Below, piece by piece: positions 1 to 7,442 of a stretch of DNA of 56,779 nucleotides. The stretch is taken from contig CBFGRV010000022.1 in NCBI GenBank assembly GCA_965651265.1, positions 1-56,779 on the forward strand, given 5' to 3'. Numbering within the stretch: position 1 is the stretch's first letter; every line of letters starts with the position of its first letter. The notes under the pieces were generated by a model, which worked only from the letters and a program-made list of their open reading frames with translations, made no database searches and was not told the DNA's origin. The position numbers and the translations under genes were made by a program. The DNA is from CBFGRV01 sp965651265 (GTDB lineage: Bacteria; Bacteroidota; Rhodothermia; Rhodothermales; VXPQ01).

Positions 1-60
1 GGCGGAAGCGAAGGCTCCGACTCGTCAAACGGCGGAAGCGAAGGGTCCGACTTGTCAACG
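1..60. repeat. 30-bp direct repeat, about two copies, coding
   Basis: Two adjacent copies of a 30-base unit beginning GGCGGAAGCGAAGG start at 1 and 31 and differ at a few bases. On the minus strand each unit encodes ten residues of the type DESEPSLPPF. The array may continue past the left edge. Confidence 0.8.
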
Positions 61-389
61 TGCCGATGTGAGGGAGGTGCCTCCTCCATCGGAACGGGCG
101 GAGGGGCAGGCCCTTTCCATCGCGATGAATCCGGCGTCCGCACGGATGCCTTCCGAACGGCACGCTCCAGACCGCGCCTCACAACGGGGCTGTTCGGGAT
201 GATTTGCTGTGCATCGCGCCAGGCCCGCAACGCGGGCTCCCACTCGCTCAGCCTCTCGTACGCCCGCGCCAACAGAACGCGCGCCGTCGCATACCCCGGC
301 ATCTCCTCGGCGAGCTGCTCGAGTAGATCGGCGGCCTTGCGCGGCTCACCTGCTTCGATTAGTGAGATGGCATCCTGGATGTCAGGCAC
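1..389 (-). CDS. TPR-like protein, C-terminal part beyond window edge
   Basis: This frame is open from a GTG at 389 to the window edge, so only the first 129 codons are seen. GTG is the only usual start after an in-frame stop just upstream, and no clear ribosome binding site precedes it. Residues about 1-85 form amphipathic helix pairs of tetratricopeptide type, with motifs such as KAADLLEQLAEEMPGY and LLARAYERLSEWEPAL. A proline- and charge-rich tail follows and enters a 10-residue repeat with the core SDPSLPPF/SEPSLPPF. TPR domains bind proteins, but no partner is visible. The gene lies 87 bases after the glycosyltransferase gene and is probably the last visible member of the miaB-lptE operon. 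Codon usage is like the neighbours. Role unknown. Confidence 0.75.
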   Translation of the reverse strand, partial: MPDIQDAISLIEAGEPRKAADLLEQLAEEMPGYATARVLLARAYERLSEWEPALRAWRDAQQIIPNSPVVRRGLERAVRKASVRTPDSSRWKGPAPPPVPMEEAPPSHRHVDKSDPSLPPFDESEPSLP

Positions 390-476
390 GACGTAGGATT
401 CTGGCCCGATGAATGCGTCAAAGTAACGACCTCACGCAAGTACAATCAACTCCGATGGGCCGTAGCCGATCCGCTC

Positions 477-1949
477 TCAGATCGGATGCGCGGCCGGCTG
501 CATCTGGAATCGGGGCGCGGCAAAGTTCGACATCACGACGAGCGCGAAGCCTGTCGCAAAGAACAGCTGGAAGGGTACGCCTCCCCACTCGCCCGCCACT
601 AACAGGGCCAGCAGACCGGCAAAACTGTAGGCGCACAAGCCGATTTCGAGCCAGGCATCGAGGCCAAGGCGCGGCCGAGCCTCCGGCTGGAAGTGCGAAC
701 CATACTTGGGTGTACGGAGGAAGGGCGTGCGCCGGCCGAGCAGGCCTTCTATGACGGCTCTCGAGCTGTTCAAAGAAAGGCCGATCGTCCCCACCATGAA
801 CGCGGGAATGATCGACAGGCGATCAACCCAGTTCGCATAAAGACGGCGCTGCGCCAGAACCTGCGCGAGCAGAAATCCGACGAAGCCGGTCAGTCCGAGA
901 GACATCCAACCGAAAAACTCCCGGCTGGGACCCGACTCGGCGTCTGCCTGCAACAGCAGGGGCGCGTGAAGGAGGGCGGCCAGCATCACGAAGGGATAGA
1001 CGAGGTGGGCGCAAAGGTGGATCGTGCCCTGGGTCTTGGCGCGGGCGCCGATGCGGGTGCGTAGAAATGAGGGAATGAGCTTTCGGGCGACTTCGACGGA
1101 CCCTTTCGCCCAGCGAAACTGCTGGGCTCGGAGTGCCTCGATGGTCGAGGGTAGCTCGGCGGGAACAGCAAGATCGTCGAGGTACCGAATTCGCCACCCT
1201 CCCATCTGCGCGCGATAACTGAGGTCGAGGTCTTCGGCGATTGTGTCGCCCTGCCACCCTCCTGCCGACTCGATGCAGCGGCGACGCCAGACGCCCGCCG
1301 TTCCGTTGAACGTCAGAAAGCAACCGGTCAGGTCGCGCACCTGCTGTTCGATGGCGAAGTGCATGTCGAGGCCGACGGTCTGGAGGCGTGTCAGCCAGGA
1401 GGCGGTCTCGTTGAGGTGCCCCCAGCGTGCCTGGACGAGGCCGAGCCCGGCATCGGCATTGAGGACGGGGATGGTGCGGCGGAGGAAGTCTGGCTGCGGC
1501 ACGAAGTCGGCGTCGAAAATCGCGATATAGTCGCCGCGGGCCATCTGCAGGCCGTTATGCAATGCCCCGGCCTTGAATCCACGGCGTTCGCTCCTGCGCA
1601 CGTGGACGATGTCGACGCCTTGCCGCTGCCAGTACGCGATCCGGCGCGCGGCAAGTCGGGGCGTTTCGTCCGTAGAATCGTCGAGGACCTGGATCTCGAG
1701 CTTTCGGGCAGGATAATCGAGCCTGGCACACGCGTCGATGATCCGCTCGATCACAAGCGGCTCGTTGTAGACCGGCAGTTGGACGGTGACCTCGGGCCAG
1801 GTTTCGGGCGCCTCGGGCGGTTCATCCGGCTCCGGTGGCGGGCCCGGCCGGAGGCGGTCGTGACTCGCGTGCGTCGCGGCCATCCAGAGCAGATTCCCGC
1901 CGTAGATCGTCAATACGAGAATCGCGACGGCATAAAGGAGTGCCAGCAT
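477..1949 (-). CDS. Membrane GT2 glycosyltransferase, cellulose-synthase-like
   Basis: A 490-residue processive-type family 2 glycosyltransferase that would build a beta-linked glycan at the inner membrane from nucleotide sugars. One transmembrane helix (about 1-24) precedes a cytoplasmic GT-A domain at about 50-290. The catalytic landmarks are present: Asp-Asp at 90-91 (VLDDSTDE), DAD at 146-148, the general base in AEDLD at 238-242, and QQFRW at 276-280 (the QxxRW motif). Four or so membrane segments follow. There is no PilZ domain, so direct c-di-GMP control is not indicated. It follows lptE by 63 bases, which suggests a role in an envelope or exported polysaccharide. The sugar and product cannot be told from the sequence. 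Confidence 0.9.
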   Translation of the reverse strand: MLALLYAVAILVLTIYGGNLLWMAATHASHDRLRPGPPPEPDEPPEAPETWPEVTVQLPVYNEPLVIERIIDACARLDYPARKLEIQVLDDSTDETPRLAARRIAYWQRQGVDIVHVRRSERRGFKAGALHNGLQMARGDYIAIFDADFVPQPDFLRRTIPVLNADAGLGLVQARWGHLNETASWLTRLQTVGLDMHFAIEQQVRDLTGCFLTFNGTAGVWRRRCIESAGGWQGDTIAEDLDLSYRAQMGGWRIRYLDDLAVPAELPSTIEALRAQQFRWAKGSVEVARKLIPSFLRTRIGARAKTQGTIHLCAHLVYPFVMLAALLHAPLLLQADAESGPSREFFGWMSLGLTGFVGFLLAQVLAQRRLYANWVDRLSIIPAFMVGTIGLSLNSSRAVIEGLLGRRTPFLRTPKYGSHFQPEARPRLGLDAWLEIGLCAYSFAGLLALLVAGEWGGVPFQLFFATGFALVVMSNFAAPRFQMQPAAHPI

Positions 1950-2012
1950 GGACTACGGCGAGTGCTCCGGGAGTGAGGGGTTGAACGCTTGCAAAAGCGA
2001 AGACGGTAGGGC

Positions 2013-2669
2013 TTACCAGTTCGAGGTTGCGGCCGTGAAGATGTCCTCGGCGATATCGTCGATGACCTCACGGGCCGCCGCCTCCTCATTGGTCAGATCC
2101 TGGGGATCATACTCGACAGAGGCGCTAAAGGTGCGCTCGAAGACCTCCTGCCCGTTCTCCTGGTCGACGTACCGTGCGAGAACCGTGATCGTCAGCCGGT
2201 TGAGCTGCGCCGTATTCTGCCCGCCGATGGCGGCTGGCGCGATGGCATAGCGCTGAATCTCCGTGCTCAGAAGCGCGTCTGCCTCCGGCTCTACCGTCTC
2301 GAGGCGCAATCTCGTCTGCCCTACGAACCGTTCGACGAGCCTTCGCGACATCTCACCACCCAGGTCCGTGAAGGGATTGGCGCTGAGGTCCTCCGTGAGC
2401 GGGATGGCGATGGTCTGGATATGGTCTGGGATGGCAGCGCCGGTGAAGGAGTAGTAGGCGCAGGCGGCCAGGGAAAGAGAGGCGCAGAGCAACAACAAGT
2501 ATACGTTAACCAAGCCGAGACCGGAGATCGGACGTCGGAGCTTGGATGTCCTTGATGCACCGCCGGCGACAACATTCTGAATTCCGACCTCTGACTTCTG
2601 ACCTCTGACATTCGTCCGATCAGCCCTGCTCCTTCGATTGCTGCCGGCACGCTGAGAAAGCACGCTCAC
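2013..2669 (-). CDS. lptE: LptE-family LPS-assembly lipoprotein, start uncertain
   Basis: An outer-membrane lipoprotein of the LptE type, which plugs the LptD barrel during delivery of lipopolysaccharide. The mature part carries the expected AYYSFTGAAIPDHIQTIAIP start and an RLVERFVGQTRL segment, typical of the Bacteroidota branch. The lipoprotein signal LLLLCASLSLAAC has its lipobox cysteine at codon 2460-2462, about 70 codons into the longest frame. That frame starts at GTG 2669 and overlaps the stop of the upstream activator gene. The first 50 or so codons lie largely in a 7-base-periodic repeat array and look unlike an LptE leader. A TTG at 2513 would place the signal peptide at the N terminus and may be the real start. 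Position after miaB and a sigma-54 activator matches a Bacteroidota gene order. Confidence 0.82.
   Translation of the reverse strand: MSVLSQRAGSNRRSRADRTNVRGQKSEVGIQNVVAGGASRTSKLRRPISGLGLVNVYLLLLCASLSLAACAYYSFTGAAIPDHIQTIAIPLTEDLSANPFTDLGGEMSRRLVERFVGQTRLRLETVEPEADALLSTEIQRYAIAPAAIGGQNTAQLNRLTITVLARYVDQENGQEVFERTFSASVEYDPQDLTNEEAAAREVIDDIAEDIFTAATSNW
2519..2623. repeat. Heptamer-periodic repeat array, inverted halves
   Basis: Fifteen consecutive 7-base units keep exact phase. The first four are of GATCGGA type (GACCGGA, GATCGGA, CGTCGGA, GCTTGGA). After four degenerate units come TTCTGAA, TTCCGAC, CTCTGAC, TTCTGAC, CTCTGAC. On the minus strand the second half reads GTCAGAG-like, the same family as the array at 10896-11021. 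It lies between the activator stop and the lptE signal peptide. Confidence 0.8.
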
Positions 2670-3958
2670 GTCGCCTCCTCCACCTCCTTCAGCTTCCGAT
2701 ACAGCGTCCGCTCGGAGATTCCGAGGGCACGGGCGGTTTGCCGTCGGTTGCCGTCAAACCTCTTGAGTGCTCGGGCAATGAGCTCGCGCTCGGCATCTTC
2801 GAGGGTGGGAAGCGGCTCCTCATCCTCATCGCTGCCGCCATTTTCGGCCGAGGTTCCATTCGCTGCACGCCGGACCTGCTCATCCCCCTCGATCTCGTAG
2901 GCCACATCCTCCACCACAGCGGCGTAGTCGCCCTTGTTGTCCTCTCGGACGATCACGAAGTCGCGTCCGCGGGGCGGGCCGTCTTGATCGATCACTTCTC
3001 GCGGCACGACAATGCCGCCTGCACTCGTGAGCTTATCCAGCTGCTGGCGCATTTCCCGGACCTCGAGTCGCAGCTCGATCAGCGCGCGATAGATCAGTTC
3101 ACGCTCGCGCATCTCATCAGCCGGGCCCTGTTCGCCGCGCGAGACCGGGAGCAGGTCCATCCCTCCGTCGCCCGCCGTGACACCTCGCAGCAATGGCCGC
3201 AGGTCGTCGGCCGTGATTTCGTCGCCGCGAATCAAGACCTGGGCCTGTTCGGCCACATTGCGCAGTTCGCGGACGTTGCCCGGCCAGCGGTACCGATGCA
3301 CGAGATCTCGCGCGTTCTCGGTCAGCCGCTTTACCGGGCCGTTGTACTTTTGCGCAAAGCGATGCAAAAAGCTTTCAAAAATCGGGAGGATGTCCTCCTT
3401 GCGGTCCCGCAGCGGCGGAATATCGATGACTACCGTGCTCAGCCGATAGTAGAGGTCTTCGCGGAAGCGACCTTTCCGGACTTCCTGGGCGAGGTCCTTG
3501 TTCGTCGCGGCAATGATGCGGACATCCGAGTGGCGCACTTGAGACGAGCCCACGCGCGTGAATTGACCCGTCTCGAGCACCCGCAGCAGCCGTACCTGGG
3601 CAGCTTGCGGCATTTCGCCGATTTCATCCAGAAAGATGGTGCCGCGATCCGCATCCTCGAAGTAGCCCGTGCGGCGCTCGACGGCACCCGTGTAGGCGCC
3701 CTTCTCGGCACCGAACAGCTCCGATTCGATCAGTCCCTCGGGAATTGCGCCGCAGTTGACGATCACGAGCGGCTCATGCCTACGTGAACTCAGCTCGTGG
3801 ATGGCATGCGCGATCAGCTCCTTGCCGACCCCGCTCTCACCCTGGATGAGGACGGTGATATCGGTTCTGGCCACCTGACGCATCCGATCGATCACGTTCC
3901 GGATGGCCGGTGAGGTGCCGATGATCCCGAATCGTTCCTGTATGGATTCTCTGTCCAT
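2666..3958 (-). CDS. Sigma-54-dependent transcriptional activator, AAA+ and Fis domains
   Basis: A 430-residue bacterial enhancer-binding protein that uses ATP to open sigma-54 RNA polymerase promoters. The AAA+ domain begins almost at the N terminus: Walker A GESGVGKE at 40-47, the sigma-54 contact loop GAYTGA at 87-92 (Tyr for the usual Phe), Walker B FLDE at 109-112, and an arginine-finger region FREDLYYRL. A charged linker (about 270-385) leads to a Fis-type helix-turn-helix with RQTARALGISERTLYRKL. There is no receiver, GAF or PAS domain, so it should be controlled by its level or a partner rather than by phosphorylation. It sits 25 bases after miaB and touches the lptE frame. Its target genes are unknown. 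Confidence 0.93.
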   Translation of the reverse strand: MDRESIQERFGIIGTSPAIRNVIDRMRQVARTDITVLIQGESGVGKELIAHAIHELSSRRHEPLVIVNCGAIPEGLIESELFGAEKGAYTGAVERRTGYFEDADRGTIFLDEIGEMPQAAQVRLLRVLETGQFTRVGSSQVRHSDVRIIAATNKDLAQEVRKGRFREDLYYRLSTVVIDIPPLRDRKEDILPIFESFLHRFAQKYNGPVKRLTENARDLVHRYRWPGNVRELRNVAEQAQVLIRGDEITADDLRPLLRGVTAGDGGMDLLPVSRGEQGPADEMRERELIYRALIELRLEVREMRQQLDKLTSAGGIVVPREVIDQDGPPRGRDFVIVREDNKGDYAAVVEDVAYEIEGDEQVRRAANGTSAENGGSDEDEEPLPTLEDAERELIARALKRFDGNRRQTARALGISERTLYRKLKEVEEAT

Positions 3959-3982
3959 CCTGATGAAGGCTCGCTCTATTCC

Positions 3983-5470
3983 CTACGCGGCAGCGGCGGC
4001 TTCCGAGAGCGACGTCCGGCCCAGCGCGTGCCCCAGGAGCGTGGCGGAGGTGCATTCCTCGATGCGCACGCGGACGTATTCGCCCTTCCGGTAGTCGTGC
4101 CTGTCGAAGACGACCATCTTGTTCGTGTCCGTGCGGCCGCAGAGCTGCTCGTCACTGCGTTTGCTTGGACCCTCGACGAGCACGACGTGCTCCGACCCGA
4201 TTTCGGCGCGATTGTTTTCCAGCGAAATGCGGTTCTGCAGCTCGATAATCTCACCCAGCCGCCGCTTCTTGGTCTCGTCCGACACGTCGTCCCGATACTT
4301 GCGCGCGGCATATGTGTCCGGCCGCTCGGAGTACATGAACATGTAGGCGTGATCGTAGCGCACGAGCTCCATCAGCGAGAGGGTGTCGCGGTGCTCATCT
4401 TCCGTCTCGCCACAAAATCCGGCGATCACGTCCGTCGAAAGCGAAATGCCCGGCACGATGGTGCGCGCCCGGTCGACGAGTGCCAGGTACTGATCGCGGG
4501 TGTACGTGCGGCGCATTCGCTTCAAGACATCCGAATTGCCGTGCTGAACAGGCAGGTGGATGTAGTTGCAGACGTTGGGCCGCTCGCGATGCACGTGGAG
4601 CAGATCGTCCGAGCAGTCTTTTGGATGGCTCGTGGAATACCGGATTCGCAGCTCGGGTGAAATCAGGCTGACACGGTAGAGCAGCTCGGCAAAATCGACG
4701 GCCGTCCCATCCTGCTCAAAACGGTACGAGTTGACATTCTGGCCGAGCACGGTGACTTCTTTATAGCCATACTCGACGAGCGCCGAGCATTCGGCGAGAA
4801 TGCTGGTCACGGGACGGCTGCGTTCGCGGCCTCTCGTGAACGGCACCACGCAAAAGGCGCACATGTTGTCGCAGCCGCGCATGATCGAGACGAACGCGGA
4901 GACACCGTTCGAGTCGTAGCGCACGGGGGCGATATCCGCGTACGTTTCCTCCCGCGAGAGCTGAACGTTGACCGCCGCCTGCCCGGTTTGGTCCGTTTCA
5001 TACAGGAGGCGCGGCAGATCACGATAAGCGTCCGGACCGACGACGAGATCCACGAGCTTCTCCTGCTCGAGCAGCTTCGTGCGCAGGCGCTCGGCCATGC
5101 ATCCGAGCACGCCTAGCTTGATCGGCCGCTCGCGCTTTCGGGCACGGAAGTCGTCGAGCCGGTGCCGAACTTTCTGCTCGGCATTTTCGCGGATCGCGCA
5201 CGTGTTGAGCAACACCACATCGGCCACCGTCGGATCGCGCGTAAGGCCATATCCATTCTCGCGCAATACGGACGCCACGATCTCGGAATCCGAGACGTTC
5301 ATCTGGCAGCCGTAGGTCTCGATGTAGACGCGCCGGTGGCCCGGCATCTCCTCCAGCGAGCTCACGACCGCTTCGTCGACCCTTTCCGACAGGGCGCCGT
5401 CATGGCAGCCGGCCCCGTTCAGCGGCGACTCTGCATCATCAAAAACAGGAATATCTGGAATGAGCTCCAT
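3983..5470 (-). CDS. miaB: tRNA-2-methylthio-N6-dimethylallyladenosine synthase MiaB
   Basis: A radical-SAM methylthiotransferase that adds the 2-methylthio group to i6A37 of tRNAs reading UNN codons. The methylthiotransferase domain has its three cluster cysteines at 55 (ETYGCQMN), 91 (NTCAIREN) and 124 (LGCMAER). The radical-SAM CxxxCxxC is at 200-207 (RGCDNMCAFC). A TRAM domain ends the 495-residue protein, close to the usual length plus an N-terminal extension of about 40 residues. It is the first gene of the minus-strand operon running into the sigma-54 activator and lptE. A perfect 16-base palindrome lies 17 bases upstream of the ATG. Confidence 0.96.
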   Translation of the reverse strand: MELIPDIPVFDDAESPLNGAGCHDGALSERVDEAVVSSLEEMPGHRRVYIETYGCQMNVSDSEIVASVLRENGYGLTRDPTVADVVLLNTCAIRENAEQKVRHRLDDFRARKRERPIKLGVLGCMAERLRTKLLEQEKLVDLVVGPDAYRDLPRLLYETDQTGQAAVNVQLSREETYADIAPVRYDSNGVSAFVSIMRGCDNMCAFCVVPFTRGRERSRPVTSILAECSALVEYGYKEVTVLGQNVNSYRFEQDGTAVDFAELLYRVSLISPELRIRYSTSHPKDCSDDLLHVHRERPNVCNYIHLPVQHGNSDVLKRMRRTYTRDQYLALVDRARTIVPGISLSTDVIAGFCGETEDEHRDTLSLMELVRYDHAYMFMYSERPDTYAARKYRDDVSDETKKRRLGEIIELQNRISLENNRAEIGSEHVVLVEGPSKRSDEQLCGRTDTNKMVVFDRHDYRKGEYVRVRIEECTSATLLGHALGRTSLSEAAAAA

Positions 5471-5486
5471 ACTGAAATTCCGGGAC

Positions 5487-5502
5487 GAGTTCTGCAGAAC
5501 TC
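5487..5502. promoter_or_regulatory. 16-bp perfect palindrome upstream of miaB
   Basis: GAGTTCTGCAGAACTC is a perfect inverted repeat, 17 to 32 bases before the miaB start codon. The position suits an operator or a start-region hairpin for the miaB-lptE operon. The inner GTTC-N4-GAAC resembles no repressor site that can be named safely. Confidence 0.45.
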
Positions 5503-5587
5503 TAGGATAAAGGCGTGTGCGGATGGGGGCGCGCTCTAATGCACGCCATTTTGTCAGATGTGATAAACGCGACTCACTGTGGTTGGT

Positions 5588-6550
5588 TCAGGAATCGGCC
5601 GGCTCGTCGGGCTCCACAGCGCGGGCGACGATAATCCCGATTTGCACGCGATTACCCTGTACGTAATCCTGCAGATCCGGCGAAATGATCACACCGCCGT
5701 TCGTCGAAGCGTGAAGCAAGCCCGTCGATCCGTCTTCGCCCTTGTACACCATGCCTGTGTGCGTGACGTCGAGCCCATCGATGTGCGTCGCGGTGGCAAT
5801 GAGGTCACCGGGCTGCAGACGATCGTAGGAATCGCGGATGCGATCTTGCGGGATGTAAAACAGGTTGACTTCCCGATTCAGGCGGGCCTCCACATCCTGA
5901 ATGCACCGGTACATGTCGTCGTCCTCGGCGAGCGCCGCGTATTCGCTCCGGTTCGCGCTCATGAATCCGTATTCCTTCTCGAAAGGCACGCCCCCGACCT
6001 CCCTTGTGACATCGCGCACGAGCCCCTTCTTCTCGTTGTCATAGATCCACTCCGTGTAATAGTGGAGGCGCGAGCAGTAGTCGCCCATCTCGCCACCGCG
6101 ATATCGCTGCTCCTGGGTACGCTGCACGTAGGCATCGAACGAGTAATCTTCCACGGCCACGCCTCGCGCCGCCGCCAGCATGGCTTCCAGGAAAGTGAAG
6201 CAGTCAAAGGCATCGAGCCGGCAGACGAGCACTTCGCGGCCGAAACCGTCGAGCGGGCCGACGACGTAGGGCCTACCGCGAAACTGCAGGCCCAGGGCCA
6301 TCAGGACTTCGCCGATCGGTCGTTCGTGCAGATTCTGCTCCCGCGCAAAAGCCATCAGCTCCGAATAGCGGAGGGCCGTCTCGCCGGTATCGGGCATCGC
6401 TGCTGCAACGATCTCGGCATCGTTCTGCGCTTGGGCCTGCGGAGGCTCCGCCGGTGCTCCGGGCGAGGGATCCTCGCGCGCCTCGCACGCGGTCAGCAGC
6501 GTAAAGAGGAAGGCAATCAGGCCGATGAACGTCGGATGCAACATAGACAT
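5588..6550 (-). CDS. DUF1460 amidase-like lipoprotein
   Basis: An NlpC/P60-superfamily protein of the DUF1460 family, members of which are periplasmic peptidoglycan amidases or peptidases. The motif RLDAFDCFTFLEAML carries the likely catalytic cysteine, and LDVTHTGMVYKG the likely histidine. The start at 6550 (a second ATG lies at 6544) gives the leader MSMLHPTFIGLIAFLFTLLT followed by Ala-Cys, a lipoprotein signal with a slightly atypical lipobox. A longer frame reaching 6637 would overlap ribE by 22 bases and bury the signal, so it was not used. The mature N terminus is Pro/Ala/Gln-rich. It follows ribE on the same strand; no functional link is evident. Substrate not shown by the sequence. 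Confidence 0.85.
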   Translation of the reverse strand: MSMLHPTFIGLIAFLFTLLTACEAREDPSPGAPAEPPQAQAQNDAEIVAAAMPDTGETALRYSELMAFAREQNLHERPIGEVLMALGLQFRGRPYVVGPLDGFGREVLVCRLDAFDCFTFLEAMLAAARGVAVEDYSFDAYVQRTQEQRYRGGEMGDYCSRLHYYTEWIYDNEKKGLVRDVTREVGGVPFEKEYGFMSANRSEYAALAEDDDMYRCIQDVEARLNREVNLFYIPQDRIRDSYDRLQPGDLIATATHIDGLDVTHTGMVYKGEDGSTGLLHASTNGGVIISPDLQDYVQGNRVQIGIIVARAVEPDEPADS

Positions 6551-6615
6551 CGTGCATTCGCACGGAAAGAGATGGCAGGTCGAGATGCGTGAGACGACGC
6601 GCAGGAAGCAGGGTT

Positions 6616-7206
6616 CTATCGCCTCGACTCCATCCAACGGGCGACGTACTTCCCGATCACGTCAAACTCGAGGTTGACGGCCAGGCCCGGCTTCCACGTC
6701 CGCGCGGTCGTGTGCTCGAGGGTGTGAGGAATGATGGAGACGGTAAACGCGTTGTTGTCGAGGCGCGCAACCGTCAGGCTGATACCGTCGACGGCCACGG
6801 AACCGGTGGGAACGAGATACGGCGCGAAGGAGGGTTCATAGCGGATGCGGACGCGCCGGCTATCGGCGAGCTCCTCTACGGCCTCGATGGTGCCGGTCGA
6901 ATCGACGTGGCCCTGCACGATGTGTCCATCCAGCCGCCCGGCCGCGGAGACGGCGCGCTCCAGATTGACCGCATCGCCTTCCGAAAGCCCGCCCAGCGTC
7001 GTCTTCAGGAGCGTCTCCTCCACGGCGACGACTTCGAACGTGCGATCATCCCGCGCCACCACGGTCAGGCAAGCACCGTTTACGGCCACGCTGTCGTCGG
7101 GCTCGAGCTCGTGCGCAAACGCCGATCGAATGGTGAAACGCCTTCCCCCCTCGAGCGACCGTACGTCCTCGATTCGGCCCACATCTTCGATGATACCGGT
7201 AAACAT
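6616..7206 (-). CDS. ribE: Riboflavin synthase, alpha chain
   Basis: Catalyses the dismutation of two 6,7-dimethyl-8-ribityllumazine molecules into riboflavin and a pyrimidinedione, the last step of riboflavin synthesis. The family N terminus MFTGIIEDVGRIEDV identifies it and sets the start at 7206; an ATG four codons earlier (7218) is also possible. Two homologous lumazine-binding barrels are seen, with VNGACLTVVARD in the first and VDGISLTVARLD in the second. At 196 residues it has the usual length. No RFN (FMN) riboswitch was recognised upstream. ribD lies 3.8 kb away on the same strand, with a plus-strand signalling operon between them. Confidence 0.96.
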   Translation of the reverse strand: MFTGIIEDVGRIEDVRSLEGGRRFTIRSAFAHELEPDDSVAVNGACLTVVARDDRTFEVVAVEETLLKTTLGGLSEGDAVNLERAVSAAGRLDGHIVQGHVDSTGTIEAVEELADSRRVRIRYEPSFAPYLVPTGSVAVDGISLTVARLDNNAFTVSIIPHTLEHTTARTWKPGLAVNLEFDVIGKYVARWMESRR

Positions 7207-7364
7207 GACGCTTTCCATGGATATCGGGACACTCTTCGATGCCGCCTGCCCGCGGATCGTCTCGAGGCAAGATAGACATTCCGCGGGCTCACTCTGATCC
7301 GGATCCAGTTAAGGTTTGATTCCTCTTGACGATACCTCTTTCAACGAGATGGAAAGCCATTTCG

Positions 7365-7418
7365 GGGTTTGTCGTGGGCCTTCGGCGAGGCCGCAAACCC
7401 GTGCACGTGCGACAACCC
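7365..7418 (+). promoter_or_regulatory. Structured 5' leader before the sensor-kinase operon
   Basis: GGGTTTG (7365-7371) can pair with CAAACCC (7394-7400) around an inner GGCCT/AGGCC stem (7377-7381 with 7388-7392). The same 5' arm can instead pair with CGACAACCC ending near 7418, with one base skipped. This is a candidate leader switch; no known riboswitch class was recognised. Confidence 0.35.
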
Positions 7419-7442
7419 TGATTCTCGAGAAGCAAGCCAAGC

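Noticed and set aside
2738..3787. Long plus-strand open frame opposite the sigma-54 activator
   Set aside because: It is antisense to a gene with complete AAA+ and HTH motifs; its product has no recognisable domain. Long antisense frames are expected at this GC content.
5579..6592. 337-codon plus-strand frame opposite the DUF1460 gene
   Set aside because: It is a mirror of the codon bias of the real minus-strand gene, with no domain pattern.
7207..7320. FMN (RFN) riboswitch before ribE, also considered before ribD
   Set aside because: The conserved RFN core sequence and its multi-helix pattern could not be found upstream of either gene.
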